Virus record (IMG/VR): IMGVR_UViG_3300018422_000006
Location: 1-38,744 of that record
Direction: 5' to 3' (one strand)
Source: a virus
Length of the DNA: 38,744 nucleotides
Shown: one piece after another, positions 23,130 through 29,458 of the stretch
Numbering within the stretch: position 1 is the first letter of the stretch
How the letters are laid out: the number at the start of each line of letters is the position of its first letter
Position numbers and translations under genes: made by a program
The notes under the pieces: generated by a model
Told to the model about the DNA's origin: nothing
Database searches by the model: none
The model's input: the letters and a program-made list of their open reading frames with translations, nothing else

Positions 23130-23827
23130 CCTTCGGGACATCCCGCATCGTTGCGCTCGATGAGGTCGTTGTGGACCAAACGATCCAAGTCCGGGCAATC
23201 CTCCGCGAGGACATCGTTGCGGAGTATTGTGAGCGACTCCAGGCGGGGGATGCTTTTCCACCAATTGTTGCGTTTGTCAGCAACGATAGTCCCTCGCTGC
23301 TGTTGGCCGACGGCTGGCATCGACTGCTCGCTTTCAAAATGGCGGGCCGGCGCGAGATCCACTGCGACGTCAGACAAGGGGACAAGACGGAAGCTCTGAA
23401 ATTTGCCCTACGGGCAAACATGAGTCATGGCATCCGGCGCACGCATGAGGACAAGCGAAAGTGTGTTCAGCTGGCGCTAAGCGAATTTCCCGAAGTAAGC
23501 GACCGCGGCATTGCCCTGATGTGTGCAGTGTCACACCCTTTTGTCGCCAAGTGTCGCCTTTCGCTACTGCAGCGCAGCCCCGTGATTCCAGCCGCTCAGT
23601 TGGAAACGTTGCCAGGTGACCCAGTCGAGACGCCGCCACAAGTGGAAACGTTACCAGGTGATGCCGTCGGAACGCCTCCCCCAGTGGAAACGTTTCCAGT
23701 GGTTGAGCCCAAAACGCGAAGGGAACTGCTGAGCCGTCAACTGTTGAGTCGTCTCCGGCAACTTTGGGAGGTGGCCGACCGAACAGAGCGAAACCAGTTT
23801 CTGACTTGGGCTCAAAGCCAACTGTGA
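23126..23827 (+). CDS. ParB-like protein with embedded 42-bp-spaced DNA sites
   Basis: A 233-residue protein. Residues about 15-100 form a ParB/Srx N-terminal domain: VDQTIQVRAILREDIVAEYCERLQAGDAFPPIVAF, then ADGWHRLLAFKMAGRREIHCDVRQG, and ALKFALRANMSHGIRRTHEDKR. A helix-turn-helix follows (about 125-145, EVSDRGIALMCAVSHPFVAKCR). The region about 157-198 is three repeats of a 14-residue unit starting VETLPGD. The C-terminus is helical. The DNA beneath the repeats carries three GGAAACGTTNCC sites exactly 42 bases apart. The gene may autoregulate or have a partition/replication role. Its stop overlaps the next gene as GTGA. Confidence 0.82.
   Translation: MTFGTSRIVALDEVVVDQTIQVRAILREDIVAEYCERLQAGDAFPPIVAFVSNDSPSLLLADGWHRLLAFKMAGRREIHCDVRQGDKTEALKFALRANMSHGIRRTHEDKRKCVQLALSEFPEVSDRGIALMCAVSHPFVAKCRLSLLQRSPVIPAAQLETLPGDPVETPPQVETLPGDAVGTPPPVETFPVVEPKTRRELLSRQLLSRLRQLWEVADRTERNQFLTWAQSQL
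23602..23697. repeat. Three GGAAACGTTNCC sites at 42-bp spacing
   Basis: Sites at 23602-23613 (GGAAACGTTGCC), 23644-23655 (GGAAACGTTACC) and 23686-23697 (GGAAACGTTTCC, perfect palindrome) start exactly 42 bases apart, four turns of B-DNA. All lie in the coding region of the ParB-like gene. A fourth inverted copy is at 20400-20414 outside any gene. This looks like an operator or iteron array. Confidence 0.8.
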
Positions 23828-24036
23828 GCGACATCGAAGAATATTACATCGGGGAAGGGGATCGGCAGCTCCTGCTGTTGTCATTAGCCCTCCTTTCACG
23901 GCTGCGGCCAGGTTTTGAGCCTGCCTGCAGGAAAAGCGCCATCCTTCTGAATGGCGAACAGCTATATCAAGCTCTGCAGAAGTATAATTCCGACGTCCAG
24001 CCTCAGCCAGGCTTACGCGGGATGTTCCACCCCTAA
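23824..24036 (+). CDS. Small early protein, unknown
   Basis: A 70-residue protein from a GTG at 23824 that overlaps the ParB-like stop (GTGA). The frame extends upstream but only inside the ParB-like gene. The sequence is largely helical (EGDRQLLLLSLALLSRLRPGFE and LNGEQLYQALQKY). No family is recognised. It belongs to a coupled chain of small early genes. Confidence 0.68.
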   Translation: MSDIEEYYIGEGDRQLLLLSLALLSRLRPGFEPACRKSAILLNGEQLYQALQKYNSDVQPQPGLRGMFHP

Positions 24037-24038
24037 CC

Positions 24039-24374
24039 ATGAAAACAAAACCTCCATGCGAAACCGTTTTGCCCTGGCTCAAAGCCAACCTTGGCAAGCA
24101 CTGTCTGGCACCACTCACGAGCACCGACGCGAAGGCATTAGCGGCGGCGGTGCAGATCATTGAACTCTACGCCTATCACCCTGGAATAAATGTCATCGAT
24201 GCTTTCGGGGAGATCGTAGGATGCATGCAGCAATCAACCCAGGAATTGGCTTATCACTCTATCGCGATGGTAATGAACTGGGAAGACCGGGAGCCGCTTT
24301 GGGTGGCAGCTGGCCTGCCCGCGATCAATCCACGCAAGTGCGCCTTCGAACCAGCTACCTCCGTCCTGGCATGA
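24039..24374 (+). CDS. Small early protein, unknown
   Basis: A 111-residue helical protein starting 3 bases after the previous stop. It contains a Trp/Cys-scattered sequence (KANLGKHCLAPLTSTDAK; EIVGCMQQSTQELAYH). The TGA overlaps the next ATG as ATGA. No domain is recognised, and no membrane segment is evident. Confidence 0.72.
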   Translation: MKTKPPCETVLPWLKANLGKHCLAPLTSTDAKALAAAVQIIELYAYHPGINVIDAFGEIVGCMQQSTQELAYHSIAMVMNWEDREPLWVAAGLPAINPRKCAFEPATSVLA

Positions 24375-24757
24375 ATGCTGAGACCGTTTGGGAATTGCTG
24401 TGCGAGCTTCGAGCGACTCGAAAACGATTTGAGGCATCCGTGGACCTGCCGCAAGCAGTCGATGAACTTCTGGAAAGGATCGTCGAATTAGTCCCCGACA
24501 TTGGCGGCGCCGTAGACGAATCGATTCATGGGAGCAAGCGTCATGTCTGGGCTTTGGCCGCGCTGTGTGCGATTACAGTTTTGCGGGACAAGGCAGAGGC
24601 GACGAAGGCTGCTTTAGAGGACGCTGAGTCTCTCGACGTGGCCAGGTTATTGACCAATTGCGTGGAGTTATTGGATATCACGATCGACGCCGTCAGACGT
24701 CTGCAAGAGGAAACGGAGCGGGTCGAGACTGGTCTTCCAACCACATCTCGCCCATGA
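24371..24757 (+). CDS. Helical early protein, unknown
   Basis: A 128-residue protein. The ATG at 24371 (ATGA overlap) is chosen over the start at 24221, which would overlap the whole end of the preceding gene. It is almost all helix (ETVWELLCELRATRKRFEASV, RRLQEETERVE). The centre is Ala-rich (HVWALAALCAITVLRDKAEATKAALEDAESLDVARLL). No family is recognised. Its stop overlaps the next ATG as ATGA. Confidence 0.72.
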   Translation: MNAETVWELLCELRATRKRFEASVDLPQAVDELLERIVELVPDIGGAVDESIHGSKRHVWALAALCAITVLRDKAEATKAALEDAESLDVARLLTNCVELLDITIDAVRRLQEETERVETGLPTTSRP

Positions 24758-25050
24758 AAACTGACATCATTCTCCTGATTCACTCGAGCGTCCTTTGTAT
24801 GTTAGGGGTCACCGTGCTCTTACAGGCAATGATCCTTAAAAGCCTGAGAAAAAAAATAGAAGGTGTGGCCTCGGCCACACTGGGGGTGGTATCGGCCACA
24901 CTGGCGTTAAACAAGCTCGGCCAAGAATTTGCGTCGGCATCGGCACCGATGCCCGAAGGAAAAAAAGCCGGGGTCTTGCAGACTGACCTTCGCATTCCAG
25001 AACCCCCTGGATTGGATGCCGGCGCAATGAAAGGAAATCATGCCCCCTGA
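24754..25050 (+). CDS. Small membrane protein
   Basis: A 98-residue protein from the ATG at 24754, which overlaps the previous stop as ATGA. Residues about 3-25 form one transmembrane helix (TDIILLIHSSVLCMLGVTVL). It is followed by KSLRKKIEG, a basic stop-transfer signal, and two near repeats (ASATLGVVSATLALNKL). The C-terminus is charged and Pro-rich. The likely topology is N-out, C-in. Role unknown. Confidence 0.72.
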   Translation: MKTDIILLIHSSVLCMLGVTVLLQAMILKSLRKKIEGVASATLGVVSATLALNKLGQEFASASAPMPEGKKAGVLQTDLRIPEPPGLDAGAMKGNHAP

Positions 25051-25192
25051 CGACGAAAAAGCCGGCGTCCGTCACGACGCCGGCTGGGTAGCTGATGACT
25101 CAGCCAATGATGCAGCCTTGTGGGCTTACAGGAGATTAGCAGAAGACGTCCTCGTCCGCCACATGGCTTGTTCCCCCAGCGCACCTCACTAA
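25040..25192 (+). CDS. Short early protein, tentative
   Basis: A 50-residue frame from the ATG at 25040 overlapping the previous stop by 11 bases. Sequence: an acidic start (MPPDDEKAGVRHDAGW) followed by a helical part (DAALWAYRRLAEDVLVRHM). Within it the DNA holds a perfect 10-bp hairpin (25060-25069 with 25076-25085), and minus-strand TTTTT flanks that stem. The overlap spacing fits the operon, but no family is known. The frame may instead be leader sequence. Confidence 0.45.
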   Translation: MPPDDEKAGVRHDAGWVADDSANDAALWAYRRLAEDVLVRHMACSPSAPH

Positions 25193-25205
25193 CTGAAAAA
25201 GGAGA

Positions 25206-26324
25206 ATGTTCGACCAACTCGATGCTCTGGTCCGGCACTTTTTGGAGGAATTCCATTTCACTACCCGGGAGCTCAGGATTCTAAAATTCATCCTGAGAAG
25301 GTCCTACCAGATGGGAAAGGAGGCCTGTTTGATAACCAAGTGGGAGGATATGTACGACGAGACGAAAATAACCAAAGGTAATGTCTCGAAGTTTGTTGCG
25401 GGCTTGGTCAGGAAGGGCGTCCTTGTTAGAGATGAGATTGTTAGCGACAAGTGGATTGTTCTTCGTATTCTTGCTGACCCACGAGGATGGAAAGTATCAC
25501 CGATAAGAGACTGGAACACTCCTGGGATCGCCGAGCGGCAAATGGCATTGCAAGCGATGAACGAGCGCGGCGTTCAAGAAGAATTATTTGCGCGTCACCC
25601 TGAGCTAAACGACGCGAGGGTGGCAGTGGGCATAGAGGGGCTTTTACAATATGCAGAATCGCTAGGATTGCGAAAATCGTCCTCAACCGGTCGACCGGCT
25701 GGGGGTTCGGTTCCCGAATCGGGAACGAATCGATGGAACACACCCAACGAGGGTGCGAGACAAGCCAACGAGGCTTCGAAAACGGTCGTTCCCGATTCGG
25801 GAACCATTCCTTCGAGCGATGTGCGATTGGTTCCCACTTTGGGAACCAATGGAACGATCCAGGTTCCCGAACTGGGAACCAACCGACCGAATACGCTCAA
25901 CGAGAGCGTAAAACAACCAGAAACGATGGTTCCCACTTCGGGAACCTACCATTCGAAAAGTGCCGAGGTTCCCACTTCGGGAACCGCCGTATACGCGCGC
26001 GACGTTCAGTTAAACGTTAAGAACGTAATTTCTGAAGAACGTAAAACGTGTACAGAACGTAGTGTTAGTACGTTCAACGTGGAGCGGAAAGCCCACTTGA
26101 CCGAAAGGCTGAAGGACCTCCTGGATGAATCAGAACTTCACGGGATCAAGTGGGTTCGTTGGGAGAAAGTCATCGAGACGCGCCCCACACTTTTGGACGA
26201 GAAATTATCGTTGCTCAAAGCCCGGCTTATTCAGCCCGTCCCAGGCCATGAAATACGCAACGCCGCGGCGTTCCTATGGTCAGAGATGAAGCGCGCAATC
26301 CTTGCTAAGAGGCGCGACGCATAA
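25206..26324 (+). CDS. Replication initiator, lambda O-like, with origin iterons in the gene
   Basis: A 372-residue protein. The N-terminal 110 residues form a winged-helix domain (TTRELRILKFILRRSYQ, then a DETKITKGNVSKFVAGLVRKGVLVRDE recognition region), as in lambda O and RepA-like initiators. The middle (about 165-265) is low-complexity and contains six VPxxGT motifs because the DNA carries six GTTCCC-N5-GGGAAC dyads. The C-terminal third is basic/helical and probably contacts the helicase loader or helicase. A strong AAGGAG lies before the ATG. No helicase or helicase loader gene is recognised nearby, so host proteins are probably recruited. Confidence 0.85.
   Translation: MFDQLDALVRHFLEEFHFTTRELRILKFILRRSYQMGKEACLITKWEDMYDETKITKGNVSKFVAGLVRKGVLVRDEIVSDKWIVLRILADPRGWKVSPIRDWNTPGIAERQMALQAMNERGVQEELFARHPELNDARVAVGIEGLLQYAESLGLRKSSSTGRPAGGSVPESGTNRWNTPNEGARQANEASKTVVPDSGTIPSSDVRLVPTLGTNGTIQVPELGTNRPNTLNESVKQPETMVPTSGTYHSKSAEVPTSGTAVYARDVQLNVKNVISEERKTCTERSVSTFNVERKAHLTERLKDLLDESELHGIKWVRWEKVIETRPTLLDEKLSLLKARLIQPVPGHEIRNAAAFLWSEMKRAILAKRRDA
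25710..25984. other. Iteron cluster in the initiator gene, putative origin
   Basis: Six 17-bp dyads GTTCCC-N5-GGGAAC lie at 25710-25726, 25788-25804, 25830-25846, 25863-25879, 25929-25945 and 25968-25984. Spacings are 78, 42, 33, 66 and 39 bases, multiples of three. The first two are perfect through 8 bp arms. The arrangement matches lambda, whose O gene contains its own iterons. Origin function is inferred. Confidence 0.82.
26001..26081. other. AACGT-rich stretch next to the iterons, candidate unwinding region
   Basis: Within 81 bases AACGT or its complement occurs eight times. This stretch is richer in A/T than the flanking coding sequence and follows immediately after the sixth dyad. It encodes the end of the low-complexity segment and the start of the C-terminal domain. 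In lambda a similar AT-rich tract next to the iterons is where DNA first melts. That role is inference here. Confidence 0.55.
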
Positions 26325-26327
26325 ACC

Positions 26328-26534
26328 GTGACAAAACCTCTCTCCAGTCAAATCGCTTGCATCGAGCGGGAGCTCGCTGTGCGCCGGCGTGTCTATCCCC
26401 GGTGGGTCGCCAGTCAGAAGATGAGGCAAGAGAAAGCCGACCATGAAATAGAGTGCATGGAGGCGGTGCTCGATACTCTCCGTCGATCAGGACAACAGGA
26501 GTTAAACTTCGGGACAGCGCATCATGACCCCTGA
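26328..26534 (+). CDS. Small protein, common phage type
   Basis: A 68-residue protein from a GTG three bases after the initiator stop. The sequence (LSSQIACIERELAVRRRVYPRWVASQKMRQEKADHEIECMEAVLDTLRR) is a helical hairpin with an Arg-rich centre, a pattern that recurs in phage genomes near replication genes as an uncharacterised protein. It overlaps the next gene by 11 bases. Confidence 0.78.
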   Translation: MTKPLSSQIACIERELAVRRRVYPRWVASQKMRQEKADHEIECMEAVLDTLRRSGQQELNFGTAHHDP

Positions 26535-26805
26535 AGAAGCAAAGACGTTAGCCCAGTATGTCTCGCACACGCTGGACCAAACGATCACCCACATCGTGGA
26601 TCACAGCGGCATACCGAACGAGGACCCGGCTAGGCTCGCCCTTTGGGAGGCAGGCAGCCGTTTCCAATTTTGCCTGCAGGCATTTTTGCAAGGGTGTGAG
26701 ATCAGGAAGTGCCGTGTCTGCGGCTGCACCTGGGATAATGCATGTGCCGGCGGATGTGCGTGGGTGGAAAAGGACCTGTGCTCTGAGTGCGTGCGAAGGG
26801 CCTAA
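26524..26805 (+). CDS. Zinc-finger-like small protein
   Basis: A 93-residue protein with a Cys-rich C-terminus: CRVCGCTWDNACAGGCAWVEKDLCSEC (Cys spacing C-2-C-1-C-5-C-3-C-7-C-2-C), likely to bind one or two zinc ions. The N-terminal 60 residues are helical. Small C-rich proteins with this CxxCGCT...ACxGGCxW pattern recur among temperate phages of diverse hosts with no assigned function. It overlaps the previous gene end by 11 bases. Confidence 0.8.
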   Translation: MTPEEAKTLAQYVSHTLDQTITHIVDHSGIPNEDPARLALWEAGSRFQFCLQAFLQGCEIRKCRVCGCTWDNACAGGCAWVEKDLCSECVRRA

Positions 26806-26810
26806 CTTTT

Positions 26811-26839
26811 TTCAATGTTTTTTGCTTGCATCAGATAAT
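26811..26839 (+). promoter_or_regulatory. Possible internal promoter
   Basis: TTCAAT (26811-26816) and GATAAT (26834-26839) are 17 bases apart; -10 matches 5 of 6, -35 is weak at 3 of 6. It lies in the 65-base T-rich gap before the next gene, where readthrough from upstream may also occur. The runs of T without a hairpin argue against an efficient terminator. Confidence 0.35.
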
Positions 26840-26870
26840 CGGATATGAGAAAGTAAAACCACGATAAGCA

Positions 26871-27491
26871 ATGACGCATATCGTGAACGACCAGACCGAG
26901 GTCGGAAAAGTCCGGGAAGAAAAAATGAAAGCCTACAAGACTGTGATCCGCAAAAGTGAAGATTCCTACCTGTCGATTAATCGCCTCCTCGAGGGCGAGG
27001 AGAGTGTTTGGGTGTTGAGAGTAACCCGCAAGGCATCAGGCGGCTCGAATGACCATGGTAATTGGCTGTTTGCCTATCCATCCAAATTCTCCGCATTGAG
27101 CTACGCAACCACCTACGCCCCGAATGGCGAGGTAGTGCTGCTTGAGTGCGAGGTGGACGGCGAAAAGCGCGACGGCAAGCTATATTGCCGCTCTGTCACC
27201 CCGCTGTGCGAGATCCCGGTTCGCCGGTCTGGCCGCAAGCCGGCGCCCACAAAAATAGCCGGAACTCACGCGCCCATCAAATACGTCCCCGGCAATCAGT
27301 CCCCTGTCGAAACCGGTGAAGGATATTGCTGGGTAAGCCCGACGGGCAACGAGTGGCGCGGGAGCAGTGCCCCCAAATGGCCCTACTCGAAGACCTATCA
27401 ATATCAATCCTCCACCCGTCGAATTGAGGTTGGCTCTGATTGGAGCTCGCTCGAAATCGACCGTGACGCGATTTATTCCACCGACTTGTGA
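26871..27491 (+). CDS. Protein of unknown function
   Basis: A 206-residue protein. The start is uncertain: ATG at 26871 has no Shine-Dalgarno, while ATG at 26925 is preceded by GGAAGA. No family is recognised. It contains a mixed alpha/beta first half (LLEGEESVWVLRVTRKASGG; LEVDGEKRDGKLYCRSVTPL) and a Gly/Ser/Trp-rich C-terminus (EGYCWVSPTGNEWRGSSAPKWPYSK). The TGA overlaps the next GTG. It may be a DNA-binding or modifying protein, but sequence does not show one. Confidence 0.7.
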   Translation: MTHIVNDQTEVGKVREEKMKAYKTVIRKSEDSYLSINRLLEGEESVWVLRVTRKASGGSNDHGNWLFAYPSKFSALSYATTYAPNGEVVLLECEVDGEKRDGKLYCRSVTPLCEIPVRRSGRKPAPTKIAGTHAPIKYVPGNQSPVETGEGYCWVSPTGNEWRGSSAPKWPYSKTYQYQSSTRRIEVGSDWSSLEIDRDAIYSTDL

Positions 27492-28024
27492 CCAAGCAAC
27501 TCCACAAGCTCGCGTGGGCCGTGCAAGACAAACTCTTGCGCGGTCCGTGGCCCGTGCAGCCGGAGCAGCGCGTCCTGGTCGATGCGTGGGCTGCCCTGTG
27601 CGCGTGGCATGAGTCAGGGGAGCACATCTATCGCATGCGCGACGACGCGCGCTCGCCCGCTATTCCACCGGACCTGCCGCTGGGTGACGCGCCGATCCAA
27701 CGCAATGGCCAGTGCTACGTCATTGGCCGCGACCAGTGGATCATTCTGGCGCGGCACCAGGCTAACGTCCCGATACGCGTTCACGCGCCCGACCGCGTGC
27801 TGGGCTACGCTCAGCCGGTCCTGTGCTATGCGACTGATCTGAGGGGCGGATTGGCGAGCGGATACTTCAATCTGCTAGACCAGCCGACGCCGAGCAGGCT
27901 GCATTTGCGGCCTGGGACAGCTATAAGCGAGCTATGGACCCGCAATTTGGAAGCCGAGGAAATATCGGAGGAAGGAATTCTGTTGGTTAAGACCATCCCG
28001 CTTTTTTATGCCGTCCAAAAATAA
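27488..28024 (+). CDS. Protein of unknown function
   Basis: A 178-residue protein from a GTG that overlaps the previous stop as GTGA. It has a Trp-rich N-terminal part (HKLAWAVQDKLLRGPWPVQPEQ), a Pro-rich loop, and a beta-rich part with QCYVIGRDQWIILARHQ and VLCYATDLRGGLA. No catalytic motif is evident. The end of the gene overlaps the following short basic gene by 17 bases. Confidence 0.7.
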   Translation: MTKQLHKLAWAVQDKLLRGPWPVQPEQRVLVDAWAALCAWHESGEHIYRMRDDARSPAIPPDLPLGDAPIQRNGQCYVIGRDQWIILARHQANVPIRVHAPDRVLGYAQPVLCYATDLRGGLASGYFNLLDQPTPSRLHLRPGTAISELWTRNLEAEEISEEGILLVKTIPLFYAVQK

Positions 28025-28172
28025 AGCAGCCCAAGCTCTTGGACGCCTTGCCAAAGGCGTGCCTAAAAAATTCACTCAAGCCGAGCTCGAGCGAAGACGG
28101 AAGCGGCTCGCCCAAGCGCGCGCGAAGCGATGGCCAAACAATCCAAACCCGCCGCAACGCCAAGCCTGCTAA
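28008..28172 (+). CDS. Small basic protein at the end of the early operon
   Basis: A 54-residue, strongly basic protein. The ATG at 28008 overlaps the preceding gene end. The sequence (SKNKAAQALGRLAKGVPK, then FTQAELERRRKRLAQARAKRW) follows a pattern of small Lys/Arg/Ala-rich proteins of unknown function seen in several bacterial and phage genomes. Its stop overlaps the stop of the convergent minus-strand gene by 4 bases, so no terminator sits between them. It may bind nucleic acid. Confidence 0.65.
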   Translation: MPSKNKAAQALGRLAKGVPKKFTQAELERRRKRLAQARAKRWPNNPNPPQRQAC

Positions 28173-28762
28173 AGCCCCTTCGCCAGGTCCACGATCGGAT
28201 CCAGCTCCCTCTTCAAGCTAGCGCGCCGTTCAGGATCCCAGTTCATCACATCTTGTCGGCGGAACCACCGGACACCTTCTTCCACCCAGGACCTGGGGAT
28301 AAACCCCGGCGGCAATGCTTTTTCTTTCACCTCACCTTGTTCGTCCCGGATGGCGCGGCGGAGGTCGGAGACTGACCAGTTATTTTCCTCGGCCAGTTTC
28401 AGAAACCTCGTTTGATCTCTGGGGGATAGGGGGCCGACTTCGACATGGTGGGACCAATCAAGCTTGTCCCGACGTCGGGACAATGTCACCAAACTGCAGG
28501 TGCTGGCGAAGTTTCGGAGGGTTTGGTACTCCAGCTCCGTTGTATCCAGCGCCAGGGCGTAGCGTTCCCCGTATGCAGCCTTCCCGTGATTGATCCAATC
28601 GCCCAGGGTGAAATTAAAGGCCTTGCGGACGCGACGGAAGGGCAGCCAGAGACTCTTCCACTCGTGGGCGGTCAGGTCGGTGAAGCGAGCGCCGACAGCG
28701 CTCAATTGAACCTTATGCTGAAGAGGGGCGGGGATGATGGCGATGGAGGTGTCTTGGTTCAT
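28169..28762 (-). CDS. LmbU-like regulator
   Basis: A 197-residue protein. The central part (FNFTLGDWINHGKAAYGE, then YQTLRNFASTCSLVTLSRRR..LDWSHHVEVGPLSPRDQTRFLKLAEENNWSVSDLRRAIR) matches the pattern of LmbU-family and related phage/mobile-element regulators, where the SRR...L.W.HH.EV part is characteristic. The C-terminal 50 residues are basic/Trp-rich. It is the last gene of the late operon and is coupled to the upstream HTH gene by ATGA. DNA-binding is inferred from family. The gene contains one copy of the 20-bp palindrome. Confidence 0.78.
   Translation of the reverse strand: MNQDTSIAIIPAPLQHKVQLSAVGARFTDLTAHEWKSLWLPFRRVRKAFNFTLGDWINHGKAAYGERYALALDTTELEYQTLRNFASTCSLVTLSRRRDKLDWSHHVEVGPLSPRDQTRFLKLAEENNWSVSDLRRAIRDEQGEVKEKALPPGFIPRSWVEEGVRWFRRQDVMNWDPERRASLKRELDPIVDLAKGL
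28464..28483. repeat. 20-bp perfect palindrome, copy 2
   Basis: Identical to 19277-19296. Here the bases encode Leu-Ser-Arg-Arg-Arg-Asp-Lys within the LmbU-like gene on the minus strand, whereas the first copy would encode a different peptide, so the sequence is unlikely to be conserved for protein reasons. Confidence 0.85.
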
Positions 28763-29256
28763 GCAGCTTTGAGTTTACCTGGCCGGTAATTGGTCTGGCG
28801 CATCGTGTCGCGGGCTTTCTGGTCGCGCATTGTCCTTGTCTGGCGCAGGCCCAGTTCCTCGCGCAGTCGTTCCACCCCCTGCTGGAATGCCTCCTTGGAG
28901 ATGCCGTGCTTTTTGGCGAGCTCTGGCCCAGTGACGGAGGCGGTGACGTAGAGGCCGGCAGCGAACGCCAGTTGCGTGGCGGCCAGGCCTGGCTTTTTGC
29001 TTTGGATGATCACCGAGAGAAGTTTGCTGATGATCTCTTCCTTCTCCTTGCACATCCAGAGCCGTGCCAGGCGCTTCACCAGGTCAGAGACAGGTTTGCC
29101 GGCTGCCATGTGTTCTCTCACCTGGTCCTCGAGCGAATCGAGGTGCTCGAAGTCAAAAACCTCGATTTGGATCGCTTGGGCCTTATCTTCGGACCATTCG
29201 ACGGGGACGCGGAATACCCCGGGAGGGAGATGACCGCCTGCATGTTCTTTGGCCAT
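28759..29256 (-). CDS. Helix-turn-helix regulator
   Basis: A 165-residue protein from the ATG at 29256 (the frame opens at 29283). An N-terminal part (PPGVFRVPVEWSEDKAQAIQIEVFDFEHLDSL) is acidic and beta-rich. The C-terminal part (VTGPELAKKHGISKEAFQQGVERLREELGLRQTRTMRDQKARDTM) is a clear helix-turn-helix with a basic extension, similar to sigma-like or small phage regulators of the 'AKKHGVTRAAFSKRV' pattern. It is coupled to the LmbU-like gene by ATGA. The region 29257-29458 upstream holds no gene. Confidence 0.75.
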   Translation of the reverse strand: MAKEHAGGHLPPGVFRVPVEWSEDKAQAIQIEVFDFEHLDSLEDQVREHMAAGKPVSDLVKRLARLWMCKEKEEIISKLLSVIIQSKKPGLAATQLAFAAGLYVTASVTGPELAKKHGISKEAFQQGVERLREELGLRQTRTMRDQKARDTMRQTNYRPGKLKAA

Positions 29257-29458
29257 AGGGTGCCGCTTTTGGCCCCCAGTCACGCTGCCGGGGGTGGATC
29301 GCGCGCGAATCAGCCTATGGAGTCAGTGCAGGCCGCCTGGGAGGCAGCAGGTGATGACGGGATCTTGACGGGGAGTGGGAGGGGCAAGCAGCTTTTCATT
29401 CTGCGGCTTATTCTGGTCAGATCCGGGTTGGGTCGACTACTCCCCCTTTAGTGGTAGA

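Noticed and set aside
25051-25205. Hairpin at 25060-25085 as a terminator before the initiator gene
   Set aside because: No T-tract follows on the plus strand; the T-run is on the minus side where no gene is transcribed. It would also interrupt the coupled early operon.
25687-25698. CCGGTCGACCGG palindrome as another regulatory site
   Set aside because: A 12-bp GC-rich palindrome of this kind is likely by chance; a partly similar one occurs at 18360-18371, but they share no context.
23602-25984. CRISPR array
   Set aside because: The repeats are short dyads within open reading frames with multiple-of-three spacing and no spacer-like uniform unit; no cas genes are present.
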